DNA of 7,601 nucleotides, from the NCBI GenBank assembly GCA_021203425.1, contig JAJQBF010000270.1, positions 1 to 7,601 of the forward strand, given 5' to 3'. This document shows positions 1 through 6,289 of the stretch, in pieces. This stretch comes from Clostridiales bacterium (GTDB lineage Bacteria > Bacillota > Clostridia > Lachnospirales > CAG-274). The position numbers were made by a program, and so were the translations under genes. The first letter of the stretch is position 1; each line of letters starts with the position of its first letter. The notes beneath the pieces are model-generated. The model was given only the letters and a program-made list of their open reading frames with translations, was not told where the DNA came from and did no database searches.

Positions 1-55
1 TAACTTCCACTTCTAATTCCACTGTGGAATTTACTTTGGGAATTTACTTATAAAA
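1..55. repeat. Left copy of a perfect 55-bp terminal inverted repeat
   Basis: The first 55 bases are the exact reverse complement of the last 55 bases of the window; the match stops at base 56 (a here, g in the other copy). The repeat contains a perfect 17-bp palindrome at 15-31 (8-bp arms around one central base) and a short direct repeat of GGAATTTACTT at 26-36 and 39-49. It lies 27 bp upstream of the -35 box of the tRNA promoter. It could be part of a dispersed intergenic repeat, or the k-mer overlap left where an assembler broke a contig at a repeat. No transposase is associated with it. Confidence 0.95.
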
Positions 56-82
56 ACTTTTTTTAAAATTCGAAAAAAGTGC

Positions 83-111
83 TTGACAAATTCGGACTTA
101 TGCTCTATAAT
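83..111 (+). promoter_or_regulatory. Sigma-A type promoter of the tRNA cluster
   Basis: A consensus -35 box TTGACA (83-88) is followed by exactly 17 nt and a consensus -10 box TATAAT (106-111), placing the start of transcription near 118. The DNA just upstream (about 51-78) is made of A and T tracts, which resembles the UP elements that strengthen stable-RNA promoters. The roughly 50-nt leader before the first tRNA holds no recognisable riboswitch or T-box. The match to consensus is perfect and the position, just ahead of three tRNAs, is as expected. Confidence 0.9.
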
Positions 112-168
112 ACTATTTGTCGTCAGGAGATAACCCCTACTCCTTTCCCCATTTCTTGGCGGCGGTAA

Positions 169-241
169 GCCCAGGTAGCTCAGTTGGTAGAGCAGCGGAC
201 TGAAAATCCGTGTGTGGGCGGTTCGATTCCGTCCCTGGGCA
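169..241 (+). tRNA. tRNA-Phe (anticodon GAA)
   Basis: This 73-nt gene folds into a full cloverleaf. The acceptor stem GCCCAGG pairs with CCTGGGC, the D stem GCTC pairs with GAGC, and the anticodon loop CTGAAAA gives anticodon GAA. The T arm contains TTCGATT. The discriminator base is A (241), and the next bases are CT, so the 3' CCA is not encoded and must be added by Cca, whose gene lies at the other end of this window. It is the first gene of a three-tRNA transcript, 14 nt ahead of the next tRNA. Confidence 0.96.
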
Positions 242-255
242 CTTTTCTTTTCTGT

Positions 256-326
256 GCGGGTGTGGTTCAATGGTAGAACATCAGCCTTCCAAGCTGAGGA
301 CGAGGGTTCGATTCCCTTCACCCGCT
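256..326 (+). tRNA. tRNA-Gly (anticodon TCC)
   Basis: This 71-nt gene folds as a cloverleaf: acceptor GCGGGTG with CACCCGC, D stem GTTC with GAAC, anticodon stem TCAGC with GCTGA, and loop CTTCCAA giving anticodon TCC. The T loop is TTCGATT and the discriminator is T, as is usual for bacterial glycine tRNAs. No CCA is encoded. It should read GGA and GGG codons, complementing the GCC-anticodon tRNA just downstream. Confidence 0.96.
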
Positions 327-342
327 CGTAAATCTTATATAT

Positions 343-414
343 GCGCGAATGGCTCAGTGGTAGAGCATCGCCTTGCCAAGGCGAGGGCCGCGGGTTCGAA
401 TCCCGTTTCGCGCT
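343..414 (+). tRNA. tRNA-Gly (anticodon GCC)
   Basis: This 72-nt gene folds as a cloverleaf: acceptor GCGCGAA with TTCGCGC, D stem GCTC with GAGC, anticodon stem TCGCC with GGCGA, and loop TTGCCAA giving anticodon GCC, which reads GGC and GGU. The T loop is TTCGAAT and the discriminator is T. The 3' CCA is not encoded. It is the last gene of the cluster, and a terminator hairpin starts 6 nt after it. With the TCC isoacceptor upstream, the pair covers all four glycine codons. Confidence 0.96.
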
Positions 415-419
415 CTTTA

Positions 420-454
420 AACCGCAGATTTGTTGTCTGCGGTTCTTTTTTTTT
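420..454 (+). terminator. Rho-independent terminator of the tRNA cluster
   Basis: A perfect 9-bp stem, AACCGCAGA (420-428) with TCTGCGGTT (436-444), closes a 7-nt loop. It is followed by C and nine consecutive T residues (446-454). The position, 6 nt after the last tRNA, and the long T tract mark it as the end of the rightward tRNA transcript. In the opposite direction the T tract is weak. Confidence 0.92.
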
Positions 455-472
455 GTGAAAAATTAAAGAACC

Positions 473-545
473 AAATAAAAACCGCCGGCAGCCGACAGTT
501 ATCTTCTTCAAAAGATATCTTGCCGGTGTTCGGCGGTTTTTATTT
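473..545 (-). terminator. Large bidirectional hairpin terminator after the lipoprotein gene
   Basis: A perfect 15-bp outer stem pairs 473-487 (AAATAAAAACCGCCG) with 531-545. Because the outer arms are A-rich on one side and T-rich on the other, it provides a GC stem followed by a T tract on both strands. The stem continues inward in two further tiers: 492-497 with 521-526 (five of six paired), and the perfect 6-bp pair TATCTT (500-505) with AAGATA (512-517) around a 6-nt loop. It begins one base after the stop codon of the leftward lipoprotein gene, so its main job is to end the activase-lipoprotein transcript. It also backs up the tRNA terminator against read-through. Confidence 0.9.
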
Positions 546-546
546 A

Positions 547-1140
547 TTATTCTTCTCCTTTTATCTGTGCTGCTGCGTCTACAGCCTCACGCATCATAGA
601 AATTTCGGCATCATCTGCATCGCCGTTTATAATTCCGTCTACAACTATTGCTTTATGTTCATTTATAATTTCGGTAGAGGTTAAAAGTGTTCTCACCTCA
701 GAACTGCCTGAGCTTGTATACTTAATTGTATATCTGAGAAAACTTGTTCTCTCTTCGGTTTCATCAACACTGAATTCAACAACGTCAATATTACTTCCCC
801 CTGCCGTTGTATAACGGTCTATGACATCGTCCTTTGTCATAGGAAGATCCCCTGTGTTAAAGGTTTCGTCGTCAATTACGGAGGCACTGATTGTTTTGTC
901 TCCCTGAACAAAAACAGTACTGTTTTGATTATCCATTGTTATTTCCCAGTCGCCCCCGGGGAGAGTTACGGCTATGTCAGTTTCGCCTGTATATTCTCCC
1001 GAAACAACGGGATTAGGCTCGGTAGTTATTTCAACAGCCTCTTCGCTTAATCTTACTGTTTCGCCGGTGTCTGTTCCTCCGCAGGCAGAAAGTACAGCTG
1101 CTGCCGCAGCGGCAGCTATTAAAATTTTATACATTTTCAT
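547..1140 (-). CDS. Putative surface lipoprotein, family not recognised
   Basis: The gene encodes 197 residues. The N-terminus is a lipoprotein signal peptide: basic residues K2 and K5, a hydrophobic stretch with seven alanines in a row (9-15), and the lipobox L-S-A-C with the lipidated cysteine at residue 20. This predicts export and anchoring to the outer face of the membrane. An acidic, Thr/Glu-rich linker (about 21-50) leads to a single small alpha/beta-like domain (about 55-195) with no other cysteine. Its pattern, a Gly-Asp-Trp strand early on, alternating strands and a closing acidic helix, recalls PsbP/DcrB-like lipoproteins, but that is a guess. The ATG at 1140 is preceded by AAAGGA (1151-1156) at 10-nt spacing. 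The start lies inside the upstream activase gene (14-nt overlap), so the two are probably translationally coupled. Function and ligand are unknown. Confidence 0.88.
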   Translation of the reverse strand: MKMYKILIAAAAAAAVLSACGGTDTGETVRLSEEAVEITTEPNPVVSGEYTGETDIAVTLPGGDWEITMDNQNSTVFVQGDKTISASVIDDETFNTGDLPMTKDDVIDRYTTAGGSNIDVVEFSVDETEERTSFLRYTIKYTSSGSSEVRTLLTSTEIINEHKAIVVDGIINGDADDAEISMMREAVDAAAQIKGEE

Positions 1141-4100
1141 TTAGGTTACGTCCTTTCGTTGCTGTAACGTCTTTTTCGTCTTTTAAATTGTTTTCGAGAT
1201 TTTTGTTTGCCACTGAAAGCATAAGCTTAATTCTGTTAAGCTGGTTTACTTCACTTGCCCCCGGGTCATAGTCAACGGCAACAATATTCGACTGAGGATA
1301 TTGCCGCTTAAGTTCTTTTATGACTCCCTTGCCTGTTACGTGGTTTGGCAGACAGGCAAAAGGCTGAGTACAAATGTTGTTTAAAACTCCCGAGTGAATA
1401 AGTTCCACAAGCTCAGCAGTCAAGAACCAGCCTTCTCCCGTTTGGTTTCCCATAGAAACTATAGGCGCAGCATATTCTCCAAGCTTGGCGATATCCGCCG
1501 TAGGCTCGAAGTGTTTGCTCCTTTTGAGAGCCTCGTTCATTGGCTTTCTTACACCTTCTACAAACTTGATTCCTATTGTTGTAAGAACCGTTGTGGAATG
1601 TTTGAAACCCAAATATTTTTCCTTAAATGTACAGTTATATAAACTGTAAAGGAAGAAATTTAAGAGATCCGGCACAACAGCCTCTGCCCCTTCGCTTTCA
1701 AGAAGGTTTACTATATCGTTGTTTGCCGTCGGGTGGAACTTAACCAAAATTTCACCTGCAACTCCGACCTTCGGCTTAACTATGTCAAGTCTGGGCAGCT
1801 CGTCAAATTCCTTAACTATATTACGGCAGTTTTTCTTAAACTCACCGCTTTTAGGCTTAACAACAGCCTTTTCGCAAATCTTCATCCATTTTTCACAGAG
1901 AGCATCGGCAGAACCTTTTTCTTTCTCATAAGGTCTTGTAGCATACAGAACCTTTGTCAAAAGATCTCCGTAAAGACAGCCTTGTAAAGCTCCCATAATA
2001 AGCCTGAGATTGTAAACGTTAAAGCCCGGGTTCTTTTCAAGCCCCTGAGCGGAAACGCTTACAACGGGAATTTGGGGGTAGCCTGCCTTCTTTAAGGCTC
2101 TTCTTATAAAGCCTATATAGTTTGAAGCACGGCAGCCGCCGCCGGTTTGGCTCATAAGAAGGGTTGTGTTGTCGGGGTCATACTTTCCCGAGTTAAGAGC
2201 CTCTAAAAGCTGACCTACAACAATAAGCGCCGGATAACAGGCATCATTGTTTACATATTTAAGTCCTATGTCAATAGCCTTTTTGTCTATAGCCGGCATA
2301 ACCTCAAGATTATAGCCTACAGCCCTTAAGGCCGGTTTAATAATTCTGAAATGGTAAGGCGCCATTTGGGGCATAAGTAAAGTATGAGTTTTTCTCATTT
2401 CCTTTGTGAAAACAACTCTGCCGTTTGGCTTTGCTGCTTTCTCCGGCTTAATACCCTTAAGCTTTCTGTCTTCTATGGCTGCAAGAAGGGAACGAAGTCT
2501 TATTCTTGCCGAGCCTAAATTGTTTACCTCGTCTATTTTAAGAACAGTATATATTTTATTTCCTGCACGAAGTATGTCAGAAACCTCATCTGTTGTTATG
2601 GCGTCAAGACCGCAGCCGAAAGAGTTAAGCTGTATAAGCTCCAAATTTTCCTTCGTGCGCACAAGCGATGCGGCGCCGTAAAGTCTTGAATGATAAGCCC
2701 ACTGGTCTCTTACATTTAAAGGACGGGGAATCTTTCCCAAATGTGCAATTGAGTCTTCTGTTAATACAGCGGCATTATAGGCTGTAATCATTTCTGGTAT
2801 GCCGTGGTTTATTTCAGGGTCGATGTGATAGGGTCTGCCGGCAAGAACTATACCCTGCATACCCGCATCCTCTATAAGCTCCAGTGTTTCCTCGCCTTTT
2901 TTGCGAATATCCGCTCTGAAAGCCTGCTGTTCGTCCCACGCCGCATTTGCCGCCTTTTTAATTTCCGCCTTGGGTATATCGGAAAATTCCCCTTCAAGAC
3001 GCTTTATAAGGAAGTCCTTGTCATTAAGGCTGAAGAAGGGACTCCTGAAATTTATGTCGGGATTATGTATCTCCTCCATATTATTCTTTATGTTTTCGGG
3101 ATAGCTTGTAACTATGGGGCAGTTATAGCAGTTGTCGGCGTCCATAATCTCCTGATGCTCATATGAAACACAGGGATAGAATATAAATTTGCAGCCGTTG
3201 TCTATAAGATATTTAACGTGTCCGTGAACAAGCTTAGCCGGGTAGCAAACCGACTCGGAGGGGATAGACTCTATACCCAACTGATAAATATCTCTGCTTG
3301 ACTTAGGCGAAAGCATAATGCTGTAGCCAAGCTCCGTAAAGAACGTAAACCAGAAGGGATAGTCCTCATACATATTTAAAACTCTGGGTATACCCACAAG
3401 ACCTCTCTTAGCGTGAGCCAAAGGTGTGGGAATGTAGTTAAAAAGTCTGTCATATTTATATTCAAACAAATTGGGCACGCAGCTCTGTGAAACGTCCTTG
3501 CCTAAGCCTCTTTCACAGCGGTTTCCCGAGATAAATCGTCTGTTTCCGCTGAATTTGTTTATAGTCAAAAGACAGTGGTTGTTGCATCTCTTACATCTCG
3601 TGAAGGAAGAGCTTACAGTAAGATTTTCCAAATCCTCGGCGGAAATTGTGGTGCTTAATTCGTTTTCGTTATATTTTGCCTTTGCTATTAATGCGGCGCC
3701 GAAAGCACCCATAATTCCGGCTATATCCGGACGGATAGCCTCTCTTTCGGAAATAAGCTCAAAAGCCCTCAAAACAGCATTATTGTAGAAGGTTCCCCCC
3801 TGAACAACTATTTCCTTTCCCAAATCTGTAGGGTCGGTTATTTTAATAACCTTTTGAAGTGCGTTTTTAATAACGGAGTAAGCCAGTCCGGCGGAAATAT
3901 CCGCCACCTCTGCCCCTTCCTTTTGAGCCTGTTTTACTCTTGAATTCATAAAAACAGTACATCTGGAACCTAAGTCAATAGGGCTTTTTGCAAACAAAGC
4001 AACCTTAGCAAAGTCTTCAACCTTAAGTGAAAGGCTCCTTGCAAAGGTTTCTATAAATGAGCCGCAGCCTGCGGAACAGGCCTCGTTTAAAAGCACGGAA

Positions 4101-5407
4101 TCTATAACTCCGTCCTTTATTCTTATACACTTCATATCCTGACCGCCTATGTCAAGTATAAAGTCAACCTTGGGGTTAAAGAATGCCGCCGCTTTATAGT
4201 GAGCAACTGTTTCTATTTCTCCCAAATCAAGTGTCAGGGCAGCCTTAATAAGCCCCTCGCCGTAGCCCGTAACGCAGGACTTTCCTATTTTTACCCCTTC
4301 GGGGATTATTTCATATATTTCTTTTAAGGCTCTCATACAAACCTTTAAGGGGGCGCCCTCGTTGCTTGCGTAATATGAGTGAAGAAGGGTTCCGTCTTCT
4401 CCTATCACGGCTAATTTTGAGGTGGTTGAGCCTGAGTCAATGCCCAAAAATACGGTATCACCCTTATAGTCCTTAAGACTTCCTTTTTTAACAACTGCCT
4501 TGTCGTGTCTTTCTTCGAATTTGTCAAAATCCGCCTGTGTGGCAAAAAGAGGGTCAAGGCGGTTTATTTCCATTGTAAGGTGTTTTTCACCTTTTAAATT
4601 TTTTATAAGTCTGTCAAAGGTAAAGGTTTCTCCTCCCTCCGAACGCATAGCCGAGCCCATTGCGGCGAAAAGGTGGGGATTTTCAACCTCTATAGCCTCT
4701 CCTTCCTTAAGCCCCAAAACATCTATAAATCTTGCCCTTAATTCCGTAAGGAAATGAAGAGGACCGCCCAAAAAGGCTACTCTGCCTTTAATGGGCTTTC
4801 CGCAGGCAAGACCGCTTATTGTCTGTGAAACAACAGCGTGAAAAATAGAAACAGCCAAATCAGGCTTGCTTGCTCCCTCGTTTATAAGGGGCTGTATATC
4901 AGACTTAGCAAAAACGCCGCAGCGTGCCGCTATGGGGTAAATAACTTCATAAGACTTGGCATATTCGTTAAGCCCCTGAGCGTCTGTCTGTAAAAGTGTA
5001 GCCATCTGGTCAATAAAGGAGCCTGTTCCACCGGCGCATATGCCGTTCATTCTCTGTTCAAGCCTCCCTGTAAAGTAAATTATCTTAGCATCTTCGCCGC
5101 CTATTTCAATGGCTACGTCTGTGCCCGGTGCTTTCTGCTCTAAAGCCTCCGCAACAGCCACAACCTCCTGTGTAAATGGAATACCTATCCATTCACCGAT
5201 TGAAAGCCCTCCGGAACCGGTTATCATCGCCGTAAATTCACAGTCCGGCGAGCCTTTCTTTGCGTCTTCCAAAAGCTCTAAAAGTGTCTGCTGAATGTTG
5301 GAAAGATGCCTTCTGTAATCTCCGTAAATAACATTGTTAAATTCATCAAGACAGGCAATTTTAATTGTTGTGGAACCAATGTCAATGCCTACTTTCATAT
5401 TTTTCAT
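1127..5407 (-). CDS. Giant acyl-CoA dehydratase activase-type protein (two BcrAD/BadFG ATPase domains, DUF2229 and HgdB-like modules)
   Basis: The protein has 1426 residues and is cytoplasmic, with no signal or membrane segment. The family uses ATP to push one low-potential electron into 2-hydroxyacyl-CoA dehydratases, benzoyl-CoA reductases or double-cubane proteins. Two ASKHA ATPase domains lie in tandem. Domain 1 (about 5-260) has GIDIGSTTIK (7-16), IGGEDAK and the cluster cysteines C124 and C163. Domain 2 (about 320-580) has GIDSGSTTSK, DIGGQDMK and cysteines C444 and C483. Both cysteine pairs are 39 residues apart, as I recall for C127/C166 of HgdC, the ligands of its bridging [4Fe-4S] cluster. 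A CxxCxxxC motif follows (C605, C608, C612), with C631. Next comes a DUF2229-like region (about 670-890; C721, C746, C760, C763). C-terminal COG3580/3581-like parts carry KIDEVNNLGSARIRLRSL (957-974), NDACYP (C1057), TGGGCR (C1092) and CTQPFACLPNH (C1346, C1352). This 1400-residue architecture occurs in many anaerobic Firmicutes. Partner and substrate are unknown. The start at 5407 is set by AGAGG 9 nt upstream. Confidence 0.93.
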   Translation of the reverse strand: MKNMKVGIDIGSTTIKIACLDEFNNVIYGDYRRHLSNIQQTLLELLEDAKKGSPDCEFTAMITGSGGLSIGEWIGIPFTQEVVAVAEALEQKAPGTDVAIEIGGEDAKIIYFTGRLEQRMNGICAGGTGSFIDQMATLLQTDAQGLNEYAKSYEVIYPIAARCGVFAKSDIQPLINEGASKPDLAVSIFHAVVSQTISGLACGKPIKGRVAFLGGPLHFLTELRARFIDVLGLKEGEAIEVENPHLFAAMGSAMRSEGGETFTFDRLIKNLKGEKHLTMEINRLDPLFATQADFDKFEERHDKAVVKKGSLKDYKGDTVFLGIDSGSTTSKLAVIGEDGTLLHSYYASNEGAPLKVCMRALKEIYEIIPEGVKIGKSCVTGYGEGLIKAALTLDLGEIETVAHYKAAAFFNPKVDFILDIGGQDMKCIRIKDGVIDSVLLNEACSAGCGSFIETFARSLSLKVEDFAKVALFAKSPIDLGSRCTVFMNSRVKQAQKEGAEVADISAGLAYSVIKNALQKVIKITDPTDLGKEIVVQGGTFYNNAVLRAFELISEREAIRPDIAGIMGAFGAALIAKAKYNENELSTTISAEDLENLTVSSSFTRCKRCNNHCLLTINKFSGNRRFISGNRCERGLGKDVSQSCVPNLFEYKYDRLFNYIPTPLAHAKRGLVGIPRVLNMYEDYPFWFTFFTELGYSIMLSPKSSRDIYQLGIESIPSESVCYPAKLVHGHVKYLIDNGCKFIFYPCVSYEHQEIMDADNCYNCPIVTSYPENIKNNMEEIHNPDINFRSPFFSLNDKDFLIKRLEGEFSDIPKAEIKKAANAAWDEQQAFRADIRKKGEETLELIEDAGMQGIVLAGRPYHIDPEINHGIPEMITAYNAAVLTEDSIAHLGKIPRPLNVRDQWAYHSRLYGAASLVRTKENLELIQLNSFGCGLDAITTDEVSDILRAGNKIYTVLKIDEVNNLGSARIRLRSLLAAIEDRKLKGIKPEKAAKPNGRVVFTKEMRKTHTLLMPQMAPYHFRIIKPALRAVGYNLEVMPAIDKKAIDIGLKYVNNDACYPALIVVGQLLEALNSGKYDPDNTTLLMSQTGGGCRASNYIGFIRRALKKAGYPQIPVVSVSAQGLEKNPGFNVYNLRLIMGALQGCLYGDLLTKVLYATRPYEKEKGSADALCEKWMKICEKAVVKPKSGEFKKNCRNIVKEFDELPRLDIVKPKVGVAGEILVKFHPTANNDIVNLLESEGAEAVVPDLLNFFLYSLYNCTFKEKYLGFKHSTTVLTTIGIKFVEGVRKPMNEALKRSKHFEPTADIAKLGEYAAPIVSMGNQTGEGWFLTAELVELIHSGVLNNICTQPFACLPNHVTGKGVIKELKRQYPQSNIVAVDYDPGASEVNQLNRIKLMLSVANKNLENNLKDEKDVTATKGRNLNENV
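1151..1156 (-). promoter_or_regulatory. Ribosome binding site of the lipoprotein gene, inside the activase gene
   Basis: AAAGGA on the minus strand lies 10 nt before the ATG at 1140 and within the last codons of the activase. It supports that ATG over the in-frame ATG two codons later. Confidence 0.7.
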
Positions 5408-5416
5408 TCTTTTCAA

Positions 5417-5422
5417 CCTCTT
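5417..5422 (-). promoter_or_regulatory. Ribosome binding site that decides the activase start
   Basis: AAGAGG on the minus strand directly abuts an in-frame TTG (5414-5416), which leaves no spacing for initiation there. It sits 9 nt before the ATG at 5405-5407, a normal spacing. A third candidate ATG at 5396-5398 would be 18 nt away. The ATG at 5407 is therefore preferred over the longer TTG form (1429 residues). Confidence 0.7.
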
Positions 5423-5484
5423 CTTTTAATCTGCTCCCTGTTTAATCGAAACACTTATATACTATTCTGTATTTAATAACCACT

Positions 5485-5513
5485 ATAATAACACAATCCC
5501 CTATTTTTTGCAA
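5485..5513 (-). promoter_or_regulatory. Promoter of the activase-lipoprotein operon
   Basis: On the minus strand TTGCAA (5513-5508) is followed by 17 nt and TATTAT (5490-5485). The -10 box is preceded by TGT, giving an extended -10 element. Transcription would start near 5478, leaving a 5' untranslated region of about 70 nt with no recognisable riboswitch. The promoter lies in the only sizeable gap between minus-strand genes, which argues that the activase is transcribed separately from cca and the SDR gene. I see no clear terminator after the SDR gene, so some read-through is possible. Confidence 0.7.
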
Positions 5514-5533
5514 CCCACTAATAATGGTATATT

Positions 5534-6289
5534 TCACTTTCCGTCTTTCTTTTTTTGAAATTCAAAACAGGCGGCAGCCTGAAGAGAAACCGGCGTAAGG
5601 TGTATTAAAAAGGGCAGCAGCTTTTCGGTCTTTCCGGGAATTATAACAGCCTTTTTCTTAAACATTTTTTCTATGGCATATTCGCCGCAGTATTTCGGGT
5701 CGATTCCCTTCGTGGCAAACTTAACCCCTGCTCGGCTGTTAAAGCCCGTAGCCACAGGCCCGGGGCAGAGAACACCGCAGTAGACTCTGCTGCCGCTGCG
5801 TCTCAGCTCTTCCCTTACGGAAAGGGTAAGCTTGTAAACATAGCTCTTTGTTCCGTAATATGTTGCCATCATAGGCCCGGGAGGAAAAGCCGCAAGAGAA
5901 CCCACATTAAGTATATAGCCTGAATCTTTTTTAACAAAGTCTTCTAAAAACAGTTTCATTAAAATGTGTACGGCTTTAATATTTAAATCAATCATATTAA
6001 GTTCATTTTCCAAATCTCCTTCGGAAAAAGCGGCAAACTCTCCGAAACCTGCATTATTTATGAGTATTTCCACATTATTCCACTTAGTTTCGTTGTAAAG
6101 CCTTATACACTCTTCCTTTTTTGAAAGATCCGCCGGTATTATTTTTGTTTTTGTTTTAAGCTCGGCGGAAAGAGCCTTAAGCCTTTCTTCATTTCTTCCG
6201 GTTATAATAATGTCATAGCCCGTATCGGAAAGTTTTTTTGCCATATACAAGCCTATTCCGCCGCCGGCTCCCGTAATTAATGCAGCCAT
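5534..6289 (-). CDS. Short-chain dehydrogenase/reductase (SDR family NAD(P)-dependent oxidoreductase)
   Basis: This 251-residue protein has the classical SDR length and motifs. The Rossmann glycine motif TGAGGGIG is at 6-13 and NNAG at 78-81. The catalytic tetrad is N103, S131, Y144 and K148, with the usual 13-residue Ser-Tyr and YxxxK spacings. CPGPVATGF follows at 175-183. The arginine after the second strand (TGR, 30-32) suggests NADP(H) preference. It resembles the COG0300 (DltE/YqjQ-like) branch, which includes many reductases of unknown substrate. The C-terminus is lysine-rich, with no clear membrane anchor. The ATG at 6289 lies inside the end of cca (13-nt overlap) and has a strong AAAGGAGG 7 nt upstream, so it is co-transcribed with cca. 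No functional link with tRNA maturation is apparent; sharing a transcript may be only convenience. The substrate cannot be predicted. Confidence 0.94.
   Translation of the reverse strand: MAALITGAGGGIGLYMAKKLSDTGYDIIITGRNEERLKALSAELKTKTKIIPADLSKKEECIRLYNETKWNNVEILINNAGFGEFAAFSEGDLENELNMIDLNIKAVHILMKLFLEDFVKKDSGYILNVGSLAAFPPGPMMATYYGTKSYVYKLTLSVREELRRSGSRVYCGVLCPGPVATGFNSRAGVKFATKGIDPKYCGEYAIEKMFKKKAVIIPGKTEKLLPFLIHLTPVSLQAAACFEFQKKKDGK

Noticed and set aside
118..168. A T-box or riboswitch in the leader before the tRNAs
   Set aside because: The leader is only about 50 nt, with one weak 5-bp pairing (AGGAG 125-129 with CTCCT 140-144) and no T-box motif.
31..458. Short open frames across the tRNA cluster on both strands
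   Set aside because: They overlap three well-folded tRNA genes and translate tRNA sequence; they are not real genes.
1081..1125. The GC-rich alanine run as a possible repeat element
   Set aside because: It simply encodes the hydrophobic core of the lipoprotein signal peptide with mixed alanine codons.
1394..4757. Several plus-strand open frames of 60 to 120 codons opposite the activase gene
   Set aside because: They lie antisense to a convincingly conserved gene, have no good ribosome binding sites that I can see, and their products show no recognisable motifs.
5414..5416. TTG start for the activase (1429 residues)
   Set aside because: The ribosome binding site directly abuts it with no spacer, whereas the ATG three codons later has ideal spacing.
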